From UBA6623 sp965226435 (GTDB taxonomy: Bacteria > Acidobacteriota > Terriglobia > Bryobacterales > UBA6623), in contig CBDDCY010000008.1 of NCBI GenBank assembly GCA_965226435.1, positions 62,001 to 126,000 on the forward strand: 64,000 bases of DNA, in the 5' to 3' direction. A program made the translations under genes and the position numbers. Shown one piece after another: positions 9,522 to 17,806 of this stretch (within the stretch, counting starts at the first letter, position 1; each line of letters begins with the position of its first letter). The notes under the pieces are model-generated. The model was not told the DNA's origin and ran no database searches. It was given only the letters and a program-made list of their open reading frames with translations.

Positions 9522-9552
9522 ACGGCGCGAGCGCCGGTTGCTACGGTCCCCG
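9522..9552. repeat. Degenerate REP-like element
   Basis: GGCGCGAGCGCCGGTTGCTACGG resembles the CCGGCACGAGTGCCGGTCG element found at 32206 and 63968. Low similarity outside the hairpin. Confidence 0.35.
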
Positions 9553-9739
9553 AACTCACAGTCGCGTACGCTAGGGAAATTCCTGTCCTAGACAAAGAAC
9601 GTCTGGTTGGATAGCGGCGGTGTCAAGCCAATTTGGGTTGGTTCCGGAGCTGGGGTGGGCGACCGTTTTGGTACATTCTTGACAGGGCCTCCCGTTGCCC
9701 GCGGCCCGGCGCGCCTGTTGCCGGTCTACCCCGTATTTC

Positions 9740-10918
9740 ATGTCCGCTGATCCACGCGCCGGCCGGCTCGCAGACGAATTTCGTCAACGCTTCGGTTCCG
9801 AGCCGAGGGTGTATCGCGCCCCGGGGCGCGTCAACCTCATCGGAGAACACACCGACTACAGCGGCGGGCTGGTTATGCCGGTGGCGATTGATCTGTTTAC
9901 TTGGGTGGCGGTGAACCCACGCCCGGATCGAACGGTTCGCGCCTACTCGAACACGATGGGTGAACTTCGTGAATTTTCGCTCGACGGCGACACGGCCGAA
10001 GCGGGGTGGGCGCGGTATTTGCAAGGTGTCGGCGCGGCTCTCGAAGACGCCGGCTATAAGGTGTCGGGCGCGGATTTGCTCATCGACAGCGATGTGCCCC
10101 TGGGGTCGGGGCTCAGCTCGTCGGCCGCTCTCGAAGTCGCCCTCGGTCTCGCCTTGGCCTCGGAAGCCGGACACGAAATCGAGAGGGCCGATCTCGCCAA
10201 GATCTGTCAGCGTGCCGAGAACCGCTATGTCGGCGTGCAGTGCGGCATCATGGACCAAATGGCGGCGGCTTGCGGACAACCGGGCCACGCGTTGATGATC
10301 GATTGCCAAAGCCTTGAATGCACGCCCTTGCCGCTACCGCCGGGCGTCCGAATCGTCGTCGCCAACACGATGGTTCGCCATGCGCACGGCACGGGAGAAT
10401 ACAACCGACGCCGTGAGGAATTGGAAGCCGGCCTGCGAGCCCTCGGCGACGGGGCCGGTCCCGCGCAAGCGCGGCTCGTAACCGCCGGACAAGTGGAGGC
10501 CGCCGACATCCCCGAGGTGCCCCGCCGGAGAGTGCGCCATGTGGTTACCGAAAACAGCCGGGTCGAGCAGGCCGCCGTCGCCCTCACGAAGAACGACTTT
10601 TCTTCCCTCGCCCGCCTGATGGCTCAATCGCACCGAAGTCTGCGCGATGACTACGAGGTCAGTTGCTCGGAACTCGACGCCATGGTGGAAGCCGCTCAAC
10701 GGGCCCCGGGTGTGCGCGGTACGCGCATGACGGGGGGAGGTTTTGGAGGCTGCACGGTGAGCTTAGTCGACGAGTCGGAAGTCGACGCCTTCAAGGCTCA
10801 CGTCGTGCGAGAGTATCGTGATGCCGTCGGCCGCGACCCGACTATGCACGTTTGCTCGGCAGCCTCGGGCGCGCAGTCCGTTGCACTACCCGTCGGCACG
10901 CCCCCCGAGCGGATGTGA
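9740..10918 (+). CDS. galK: Galactokinase
   Basis: ATP-dependent phosphorylation of galactose to galactose 1-phosphate (Leloir pathway). It has 392 residues from ATG 9740; the frame is open upstream, but that extension does not resemble the family. GHMP kinase signatures are present: substrate motif GRVNLIGEHTDYSGG at 29-43, ATP loop PLGSGLSSSAALEV near 120, catalytic aspartate in CGIMDQMAA near 168, and the C-terminal MTGGGFGGCTVSLV near 327. The stop overlaps a GTG that can start galT, which indicates translational coupling. First gene of an apparent galK-galT-glpD operon. Confidence 0.95.
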   Translation: MSADPRAGRLADEFRQRFGSEPRVYRAPGRVNLIGEHTDYSGGLVMPVAIDLFTWVAVNPRPDRTVRAYSNTMGELREFSLDGDTAEAGWARYLQGVGAALEDAGYKVSGADLLIDSDVPLGSGLSSSAALEVALGLALASEAGHEIERADLAKICQRAENRYVGVQCGIMDQMAAACGQPGHALMIDCQSLECTPLPLPPGVRIVVANTMVRHAHGTGEYNRRREELEAGLRALGDGAGPAQARLVTAGQVEAADIPEVPRRRVRHVVTENSRVEQAAVALTKNDFSSLARLMAQSHRSLRDDYEVSCSELDAMVEAAQRAPGVRGTRMTGGGFGGCTVSLVDESEVDAFKAHVVREYRDAVGRDPTMHVCSAASGAQSVALPVGTPPERM

Positions 10919-10929
10919 ATCGACAAGCC

Positions 10930-11958
10930 ATGCATCTCGAAGAGCATTCGCACCGCCGTCGCAACGCCCTGACCGGCGAGTGGGTGCTGGTTTCGCCGCA
11001 TCGTGCGAAGCGCCCCTGGCAGGGTCAAGTGGAAGCCGCGCCGCGGGTCGAGTTGGCCGCCTACGATCCTGCTTGCTACTTGTGTCCGGGGAACTCTCGA
11101 GCCGGCGGGGCGATCAATCCCGCCTACCCCGACACCTTCGTTTTCAATAACGACTTTCCCGCCCTTTCCCGGCCCGGGATCGACGACGAACCCGAGCCGA
11201 CCGCTTCTTCTCACGAGCTTTTGCAAGCCCGCCCCGAAAAGGGCATCTGTCGAGTCGTGTGTTTTTCGCCGCGCCACGATCTCACGCTCGCCGACATGAC
11301 TGTCGAACAGGTCGCCGCGGTCGTCGATGTCTGGGCCAATCAGGCGGCGGAACTGGGCGCGATGACGGACATTCAGCATGTTCAAGTGTTCGAAAACCGC
11401 GGCGAGATGATGGGATGCAGCAACCCGCATCCTCACGGGCAAATCTGGGCGAGCGCCGGTTTGCCCGAGGAAGCCGGCAAGGAACTCGCCGGACAAAGAA
11501 GCTATTACGAAGAGCACGGCCGACCCCTGTTGACCGACTATGCCGCGCTTGAGTCGGCGGCCGAAGAGCGGCTGGTGGCGAGCAACGACCATTTCATCGC
11601 CGTCGTACCGTTCTGGGCCGTGTGGCCGTTCGAGGCATTGATCGCCCCGCGCCGCCCGCTCGCTTCGTTCGAGGATCTCTCGAGCGCCGAGCGACTGGGT
11701 CTGGCGGACATTCTGCAACAGATCACCGCTCGCTACAACAAGCTATTCGACGCGCCGTTTCCCTATTCAATGGGCTTTCATATCGCCCCCTACGACGGCG
11801 AACCGCACCCGGAATGGGTGTTCCACGCTCATTTCTATCCGCCGTTGTTGCGCTCGGCGACGGTTCGCAAATTTCTGGTGGGGTACGAGATGTTGGCCAT
11901 GCCGCAACGCGACCTAACACCGGAACAAGCCGCCGCCCGTCTCCGCGCGGCGGAATGA
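10930..11958 (+). CDS. galT: Galactose-1-phosphate uridylyltransferase
   Basis: Transfers UMP from UDP-glucose to galactose 1-phosphate, the step after GalK. The 342-residue protein has the entry motif LTGEWVLVSPHRAKRPW, a CYLCPGN zinc pair near 49, and the active site NPHPHGQIW near 165 with the nucleotidylated histidine. The C-terminal half has the family block YSMGFHIAPYDG. ATG 10930 is used here. GTG 10915 is an alternative that overlaps the galK stop as GTGA and would add five residues. No galE or mutarotase is in the window. Confidence 0.95.
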   Translation: MHLEEHSHRRRNALTGEWVLVSPHRAKRPWQGQVEAAPRVELAAYDPACYLCPGNSRAGGAINPAYPDTFVFNNDFPALSRPGIDDEPEPTASSHELLQARPEKGICRVVCFSPRHDLTLADMTVEQVAAVVDVWANQAAELGAMTDIQHVQVFENRGEMMGCSNPHPHGQIWASAGLPEEAGKELAGQRSYYEEHGRPLLTDYAALESAAEERLVASNDHFIAVVPFWAVWPFEALIAPRRPLASFEDLSSAERLGLADILQQITARYNKLFDAPFPYSMGFHIAPYDGEPHPEWVFHAHFYPPLLRSATVRKFLVGYEMLAMPQRDLTPEQAAARLRAAE

Positions 11959-11982
11959 AATACCCGAATCGAACTGGAAGAC

Positions 11983-13524
11983 ATGGAATCGACCTTTGAC
12001 CTGGTAATCATCGGCGGCGGCATCAACGGCTGCGCCCTGGCCCGCCTGGCCGCTCAAAACGGTTTCTCGGTCGCGTTGTTCGAGGAAAACGATTTCGGCT
12101 CGGGCGTGACGAGCCGTTCGACGCGGCTGATCCACGGAGGGCTGCGCTACCTCGAGAGCGGGCGGATCGGACTCGTGAAAGAGTCGCTTCACGACCGGCG
12201 TTTGCTGCTCGATGAATATCCGGGGCAAGTCAAGCCTCTGCCGTTCCTGATTCCTGTTTATCAGTCCGACTCGCGCGCCGCGTGGTATGTGTCGGTGGGG
12301 CTGAAGTCCTACGAATGGTTTGCCCGCGACTCGGCACTCGGGGGTGTTCAGCGGCTGTCGCCACGCGATGTTTCGTCTCTCGAACCGGGTCTGGAGACCG
12401 CGGGTTTACGTGCCGGCTTCCAATACTGTGATTGCCAAGCGACCTACCCGGAACGGCTGGCGCTTGAGATGGCTTTGCAAGCCGAAGAGGCCGGGGCGGT
12501 GTTGGCGAATCACACTTCCGTCAGCGGGTTTCTCGTCGAAGACGGATGCGTCCGGGGTGTGAAAACTCGAGGTCCGCGTGGTGAAGAGGAGTTCCGAGCC
12601 CGGCTGGTGGTGAACGCAGCCGGTGCGTGGATCGACCGTGTCCTGGATGCACTGCCGAAGTCCGCGCCGAAGCCGCTGTTGACGCTGCTTAACGGCGCCC
12701 ACATCGTGGTGGCGCCGTTCGACGGAGCTCCGCGCCGTGCCGTCTACCACGAGGCCCGCGCCGACCGCCGGCCGTTTTTCATCATTCCGTGGCGAGGCCT
12801 TTATTTGATCGGGACGACGGAAACGCCGTTTGAAGGCGATCCCGCCCGCGTTAGGCCGACAGCGACGGAGATCGAATACCTGCTCGCGGAAACGATCAGC
12901 TTGTTCCCCGGCTCAGGCCTGGGGCGGGAGTCGGTGCTCTATGCCTATGCGGGTTCGCGGCCCCTGTTGCGGGCGTCGGGGAGCAATTGGAGCAGGGCCT
13001 CTCGCGACCACCGACTCTACGATCACGAGTCAAAAGACGGTTTGGCCGGGTTGCTGACGATGGCCGGCGGCAAGCTGACCACGGCGCGCTCGTTTGCGCT
13101 GGAGGTCCTGACCGAAGCCGCCAAGAAGCTGGGTCGGCACGCACCCTCGGCGCCGGCCATGCCGGCAAGCGTGAAAAGCACTGATGAGCGCCGGATGGAG
13201 ATATATGGTCCTCGCACCGACCAGCTCGTGCACTTTGCCCGTTCGTCAACCGACAGGGAGGAGCCGGCGCTAGAAGGCTCCCCGGTCACCCGAGGGGAAA
13301 TTCTCTTTGCCGTCGAATACGAACATGCCCGCACACTGGCCGACATCATGCTGCGCAGAACCGGTTTGGGTTTCGCCCCCGAGCATCAAGGAAATTGGGC
13401 CGAGCGGGTCGCGGCCATCGCGGCGACATCACCGGCATGGGGGGCGACCTCGATTGACGATGCCGTCGCCGCGTACAAATCCGAGCGGGAAGCAGTCCTG
13501 TTTCCACCCGGCGTGATTGAGTAA
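11983..13524 (+). CDS. glpD: FAD-dependent glycerol-3-phosphate dehydrogenase
   Basis: Oxidises glycerol 3-phosphate to dihydroxyacetone phosphate and feeds electrons to the quinone pool at the inner membrane. The 513-residue protein has the dinucleotide fold IIGGGINGCALARLA at 9-23 and the GlpD/GlpA block SRSTRLIHGGLRYLE near 45-58. GTTETPFEGDP lies in the middle and a C-terminal helical domain carries LADIMLRRTGLGF. It begins 24 bp after galT on the same strand, so it is likely co-transcribed. Pairing with galactose genes is unusual; glycerol and galactose could both come from breakdown of galactolipids or galactosylglycerol, but that is inference. Confidence 0.92.
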   Translation: MESTFDLVIIGGGINGCALARLAAQNGFSVALFEENDFGSGVTSRSTRLIHGGLRYLESGRIGLVKESLHDRRLLLDEYPGQVKPLPFLIPVYQSDSRAAWYVSVGLKSYEWFARDSALGGVQRLSPRDVSSLEPGLETAGLRAGFQYCDCQATYPERLALEMALQAEEAGAVLANHTSVSGFLVEDGCVRGVKTRGPRGEEEFRARLVVNAAGAWIDRVLDALPKSAPKPLLTLLNGAHIVVAPFDGAPRRAVYHEARADRRPFFIIPWRGLYLIGTTETPFEGDPARVRPTATEIEYLLAETISLFPGSGLGRESVLYAYAGSRPLLRASGSNWSRASRDHRLYDHESKDGLAGLLTMAGGKLTTARSFALEVLTEAAKKLGRHAPSAPAMPASVKSTDERRMEIYGPRTDQLVHFARSSTDREEPALEGSPVTRGEILFAVEYEHARTLADIMLRRTGLGFAPEHQGNWAERVAAIAATSPAWGATSIDDAVAAYKSEREAVLFPPGVIE

Positions 13525-13562
13525 GGCTCGACCTTTAGGCCCGCGTTGGAGGGACGTAATCA

Positions 13563-13591
13563 TTGACAGCGAGTCGGACGGCGACTAGAAT
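13563..13591 (+). promoter_or_regulatory. Sigma-70-type promoter of the tRNA genes
   Basis: TTGACA (13563-13568), 17 bases, TAGAAT (13586-13591). The predicted start near 13598 leaves about 6 nt before the tRNA-Gly 5' end. Confidence 0.75.
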
Positions 13592-13603
13592 CAATGGGTT
13601 GAA

Positions 13604-13679
13604 GCGGGAGTAACTCAGTTGGTAGAGTGCGACCTTGCCAAGGTCGATGTCGCGGGTTCGAATCCCGTCTCCCGCTCCA
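13604..13679 (+). tRNA. tRNA-Gly (GCC)
   Basis: A 76-nt cloverleaf with a 7-bp acceptor stem (GCGGGAG/CTCCCGC), D-loop AGTTGGTA, anticodon loop TTGCCAA (anticodon GCC), T-arm GGGTTCGAATCCC and encoded CCA. A promoter lies directly upstream and a hairpin with a T-run follows. Confidence 0.95.
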
Positions 13680-13687
13680 AATTTCAG

Positions 13688-13721
13688 CGGCCCTGTTTCG
13701 TCGAGAAAGGGCCGTTTTGTT
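13688..13721 (+). terminator. Rho-independent terminator-like hairpin
   Basis: CGGCCCT and AGGGCCG form a 7-bp stem with a 13-nt loop, followed by TTTTGTT. It lies between the two tRNAs and could reduce read-through into tRNA-Cys. Confidence 0.6.
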
Positions 13722-13773
13722 CAGGAGCGCCGACCGGATTGACGGCAATCCAAGCGGCGTCACGACCCGCCCG

Positions 13774-13848
<75 letters not shown>

Positions 13849-13911
13849 AGCTTAAGTTGCTTATTTTCTTTATACCTAGCTGATTCAAGAGAACTTAGAT
13901 CTCTGTCAACT

Positions 13912-13975
13912 GGAGTGGACCCCTGTAGTGAGACAACCCGTTAAGCAGGGTTGTCTCACCGTAGGGGTCCACTCC
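13912..13975. repeat. 64-bp near-perfect palindrome
   Basis: Outer arms GGAGTGGACCCC/GGGGTCCACTCC and inner arms GTGAGACAACCC/GGGTTGTCTCAC are separated by 4-nt internal loops, with an 8-nt apex GTTAAGCA. It lies between convergent units (tRNA-Cys and the DUF5916 gene) and could act as a bidirectional terminator. A half-copy at 6232-6257 shows that it belongs to a dispersed family. Confidence 0.85.
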
Positions 13976-14031
13976 AAAGCCGCGCGTAGTGCTTTTGGCT
14001 GCTAAACACCAGTTATCAGGAGGTCGGACAA

Positions 14032-16293
14032 CTAGTAATCCAACAAATAGTTGAACTTGAAAAACAGCGCCCGCGACAGCGTCCGGCGCTGCATATCGTG
14101 GGGGTCGAAAAAATCGCGCGTCATGCCGGTGGTGTTATAGACCAGGAAAAACCCGGTGCTCGAGGTCGACAGCAGCCCCAGGCGAATATTGTGGCCGATC
14201 TGCTGCGTGATGTTGTTGTACTGGCTGAAGGTCTGCAAGAAGCTCTTGGGAGTGAAAGACCAGTTGAATCGCAGCCCCACCAGGTCGGTCGTGAAATCGC
14301 TGACGGGCAGCTCGACGAAATTTCGTACCCAAGTGCCGGTCCAGGTCAGATTCTTGCCGCGCCGGTAGCCGCCCTTTGCATTCACCGAGCGGATCGTGCC
14401 GTTATAGAAATTGCCGACGGCCGCGTTGCCCCCGACGAAGAACCGCGCGCTGGGATCGGAGTCGAAATTCGCGATCACTTCGCTGAAGCGATAGCGGCCC
14501 GTCGGCATGTGTACGCCCGGGAAAATCTCGAAGGGTTCATCGAGCCGTTCGAAGTTTTGGTTCCACGCCAGACCCAACTGACCGCCGTTATGCCAGCGCG
14601 TGGTGACGTGATAGTGAGAAAAGCCTGACTCCCATTCGTTCGTGCCCAAAGTGAACCAGTGATTGCCGAAGTGATGCGGCTCCACGCTACGAATCGGACC
14701 GTTCTTCGGGTACAGGGTAAGGCGGTAGAAGTAACTCGCCTTGCGAAAGCCCACGCGGCGAACGAAGCCCACCTCGGGGTTGAAATTGTGTCCGACTTCG
14801 AGAAACCCCAGGTTGAACTGATGGGTTGAGTCGTCATATTCAAAGCGCGAGGAATAGGAGTGGTCGCTGCCGCTGAGGTGGGGGCTGTCGGTCTTCGCGA
14901 CAAAGCTGAACCAGTTGCCGAATTCGCCGATACCGAAATTGGCGTCGGCCCCATAGGTGCGGTTGAATGGGACATCGGTGTCGAAACCGCCGGTCGATTC
15001 GCGGCTCACGCCGATCACGCCGATCGAAGAGCGATTGGGCAGCTCGCGGCTGACACGGCCCACACTGTAATTGTTCGCCGAAACCAAGCCACCCATGCCG
15101 TTGGTCTGCATGTTGAGTACACCGATCTGGTAGGGACCGACTTTTCCGCTCAGGCGCGCGCCGGCATCGATCGGCACCTGTTGGCGGTTCTCGTCGAGGC
15201 CGATGCGGCGAGAGAAGAAGATCTCGACCTCTTGCGCCGAGCCGAATTCGAAGAAGCCCGAGTTCTCTAGAAAAAACGGCCGCTTCTCGGGGAAGAACAG
15301 ATCGAAACGAGAGAGGTTGATCTGTTCGTCGTCGACCTCGACTTGAGCAAAATCGGTGTTGACGGTCAAGTCGAGCGTCAGCCCCGGCGTGACGCTGTAT
15401 TTGACGTCGAGCCCGATTTCGCGCTGAATTTCGGTCTGATCGCCGGGGAGCGTATAGTTCTGGGAGAATCCGCCCAGGACATAGGGGAGCAGTTTCAAGT
15501 TGCGCTGGGAGCCGGCCTCGAAATTATACAGCTCGCCGGCCAATTCGATCTGCGTGAACTCAAAGGCGCGGGAAACCGGAGCCCAAAACGACAGCTCATT
15601 GCGCCTACGCAAATTGCGCGAGATGTTGAGTCCCCAAACTTGATCGGGGCCGGGGCGGTAGCGCAAGGTCCGAAACGGGATGACGATCTCGCTCTCCCAT
15701 CCACGTTTCGTGATCTGGGAACGAACTTTCCAGACGCCGTCCCAGTTGAGGTTCAACGCCGCCGCTCCGCCGCGCTGGGCGCCGCCCCCACCGCCCCCGG
15801 CCCGCGCCGGACCGCCGCCTCCGCCGCGCTGTTGCCCGGCTTTGGAAACCTGGGCGTCGAACTCGATGCCGGTCGGGCTGGTCCCGAAGATGAATGCGTT
15901 TTGGTCGTCGTTGAAAGTGTCGAGCAGCAGCAAGACCGAATCGGTGTCCTCGAGTTCGGCGTCACGGCGATTCTGAGTGATGACGATGTTTTCGGGTTGG
16001 GAGTCGAAACAGATGATCCCGAAATAGAGGTTGTTGTCGTCGTAGCCGATGCGGACTTCGGTTTCCTCGGTTGTCGGCTCACCCTCGTCCGGGTCTTGCT
16101 GCGTAAAATCCGTTGCCGGCTCGATGGACTTCCACAACGCCTCATCAACCAGGCCGTCGAGTTTCGGCGGCTCGGTCACCCGATAGGCGCGAACGCGCAG
16201 CGACTCGGGTCCCGTCTGGCCCCGCGTGTCGGCGGGCACGATCAAACCGGATAGAGCTAAAGAAAGGACGGAAATAAGAAAGCGATACCGCAT
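14032..16293 (-). CDS. CBM9-like/DUF5916 outer-membrane protein
   Basis: A 753-residue exported protein. The signal peptide is about 1-25 (FLISVLSLALSGLIVPADTR). Residues about 30-250 resemble a family 9 carbohydrate-binding domain (PPKLDGLVDEALWK, IGYDDNNLYFGIICFDS), with a glycine-rich loop near 155-180. The rest resembles DUF5916: aromatic beta strands such as LNISRNLRRRNELSFW and FDLFFPEKRPFFLENSGFF, ending in aromatic FFKFNYLLDY, as expected for a beta-barrel inserted by BAM. Function is unknown; a role in glycan or peptide handling at the outer membrane is a guess. It stands alone and is transcribed towards the tRNA genes. Confidence 0.82.
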   Translation of the reverse strand: MRYRFLISVLSLALSGLIVPADTRGQTGPESLRVRAYRVTEPPKLDGLVDEALWKSIEPATDFTQQDPDEGEPTTEETEVRIGYDDNNLYFGIICFDSQPENIVITQNRRDAELEDTDSVLLLLDTFNDDQNAFIFGTSPTGIEFDAQVSKAGQQRGGGGGPARAGGGGGGAQRGGAAALNLNWDGVWKVRSQITKRGWESEIVIPFRTLRYRPGPDQVWGLNISRNLRRRNELSFWAPVSRAFEFTQIELAGELYNFEAGSQRNLKLLPYVLGGFSQNYTLPGDQTEIQREIGLDVKYSVTPGLTLDLTVNTDFAQVEVDDEQINLSRFDLFFPEKRPFFLENSGFFEFGSAQEVEIFFSRRIGLDENRQQVPIDAGARLSGKVGPYQIGVLNMQTNGMGGLVSANNYSVGRVSRELPNRSSIGVIGVSRESTGGFDTDVPFNRTYGADANFGIGEFGNWFSFVAKTDSPHLSGSDHSYSSRFEYDDSTHQFNLGFLEVGHNFNPEVGFVRRVGFRKASYFYRLTLYPKNGPIRSVEPHHFGNHWFTLGTNEWESGFSHYHVTTRWHNGGQLGLAWNQNFERLDEPFEIFPGVHMPTGRYRFSEVIANFDSDPSARFFVGGNAAVGNFYNGTIRSVNAKGGYRRGKNLTWTGTWVRNFVELPVSDFTTDLVGLRFNWSFTPKSFLQTFSQYNNITQQIGHNIRLGLLSTSSTGFFLVYNTTGMTRDFFDPHDMQRRTLSRALFFKFNYLLDY

Positions 16294-16516
16294 GCAAACC
16301 AGTCACGACATCGGGCAGGAGTTACGGATGGAAGAAGTGAAGCCCTTCATTGTAGTCGACCGCCGGCATGCAGAGGTTTCACTCCGCATTCACGGATTCT
16401 TGGTCGGTGGAGCAGGGCGCGCCGAGATTTCGTTCCGGGTACGCAGCCGGCGCGGTATTCTGAAGGGTTGCCGTTTGAGCCGCCTTCGTTCGCTCATCGG
16501 CTATCCCCGTTCCACC

Positions 16517-17674
16517 ATGCATGTGAAGAGGTCAAGGCTGCTGACGCCCGGCCCGACGCCGCTCTATCCCCCGGCCGTTCGCGCGATGGCGGGCGCGGAT
16601 ATCCATCACCGCACCGAGGATTTCCGGAAAATTTACAAGCGCGTCTTGGAAAACTTGGCCCACTTCATGGGTACAAGCAACAACGTCGTTCTCTTCACCG
16701 CCTCGGGTACCGGCGCGATGGAAGCCGCGGTTTCCAACCTTTTCTCCCCGGGCGACAAAGTGCTTGTCGCCTCGGCCGGCAAGTTTGGTGAACGCTGGGT
16801 CGCCCTGACCAAGGCCTTCGGGTTGGATGTCACGGTGCTTGATGTCCCCTATGGCGAAGCCGTCGCGCCGTCGACCGTTGCCGAGGCCCTCGCGGCCGAC
16901 TCGGCGATCCAAGGGGTCTTCACGCAGGCGACGGAGAGCTCGACCGGTGTTTCTCACGACATCGAAGTCATGGCCGCGGCGGTGGACAAAACTGGCGCGA
17001 TTTTCGTCGTCGACGCTATAACCGGGTTGGGAACCAGCCATCTCGACATCGACAAATGGGGTCTGGATGTCGTCGTCGGAGGCTCGCAAAAGGCCGTCAT
17101 GATTCCTCCGGGGCTGGCCTTCGCCGCCGTGAGCGAGAAAGCTTGGGCACGGCGGGAGAGAACGCGGGGCGGCTATTTCTATTTCGATTTGTGGAAGCAC
17201 AAGCAAGCCGGAGAAGGCGGCGAGTCGCCCTTCACCCCGGCCGTATCGTTACTGTTGGGTCTGGATTCGACGCTCACCTATATTCGCGAGATCGGCCCGG
17301 AGAATCTCGTCGAGAATGCCCAACTCCTCGCCAGGGCCACGCGCGACGCGGCGACAGCGCTCGGGCTGCGGCCCTTCGCGAAAGCGACCCCGGCCGGGGC
17401 GGTGACCTCGATTTGCGCGCCCGAGGGAGTCAACTCCGGCGAGATCGTCAAACAGTTTCGCGACCGCTTCGGGTCGATCATCGCCAACGGGCAGGGCTCG
17501 ATGAAGGGCGAAATCTTTCGCATCGCGCACCTGGGATATTTCGACTTCTCGGATCTGTTCGGCGTGATCGCGGGGCTGGAAATCATCCTCCAATCGCTTG
17601 GTCATCCTGTCGAGTTGGGCGCGGGAGTGCGGGCCGTGCAGCGTGTGTATGTCGAGGCGGACGAGGGGCGTTGA
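16517..17674 (+). CDS. Class V (serine/alanine-glyoxylate type) aminotransferase, probably for serine synthesis
   Basis: A PLP enzyme of 385 residues. Blocks include LLTPGPTPLYPPAVRAM at the N-terminus, FTASGTGAMEAAVSN near 59, FVVDAITGLGTSHLDID near 165, and Schiff-base lysine K192 in GGSQKAVMIPPG. The upstream frame is open, but its extension lacks family features, so ATG 16517 is chosen. It lies 132 bp before serA on the same strand. In several bacteria an aminotransferase of this type next to serA replaces SerC in making phosphoserine, so that is the likely role; alanine-glyoxylate transamination is the alternative. Its stop codon lies inside a 17-bp inverted repeat. Confidence 0.85.
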   Translation: MHVKRSRLLTPGPTPLYPPAVRAMAGADIHHRTEDFRKIYKRVLENLAHFMGTSNNVVLFTASGTGAMEAAVSNLFSPGDKVLVASAGKFGERWVALTKAFGLDVTVLDVPYGEAVAPSTVAEALAADSAIQGVFTQATESSTGVSHDIEVMAAAVDKTGAIFVVDAITGLGTSHLDIDKWGLDVVVGGSQKAVMIPPGLAFAAVSEKAWARRERTRGGYFYFDLWKHKQAGEGGESPFTPAVSLLLGLDSTLTYIREIGPENLVENAQLLARATRDAATALGLRPFAKATPAGAVTSICAPEGVNSGEIVKQFRDRFGSIIANGQGSMKGEIFRIAHLGYFDFSDLFGVIAGLEIILQSLGHPVELGAGVRAVQRVYVEADEGR

Positions 17675-17774
17675 AAAAATGCGGACTGTACCGAGCGCCG
17701 ATCGAGCGAGTGCCGTTGCATCCATGAGTTCGCCGGGCGCGAAGTGGACTGTCCCCGATTTTTTCAACGCCCCT
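17664..17774. repeat. MITE-like element with 17-bp perfect inverted repeats
   Basis: AGGGGCGTTGAAAAAAT at 17664-17680 is the exact inverse of ATTTTTTCAACGCCCCT at 17758-17774. Just inside the arms are GGACTGT and GGACTGTCCCC words. The left arm supplies the last codons and the stop of the aminotransferase. No coding frame inside. Confidence 0.8.
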
Positions 17775-17806
17775 GACCGAGGTGGCTGGACCGTTTCAGG
17801 CCGATC

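Noticed and set aside
13912..13975. CRISPR repeat or attachment site next to the tRNA genes
   Set aside because: There is only one full palindrome, no spacer array, no integrase gene, and no duplicated tRNA end nearby.
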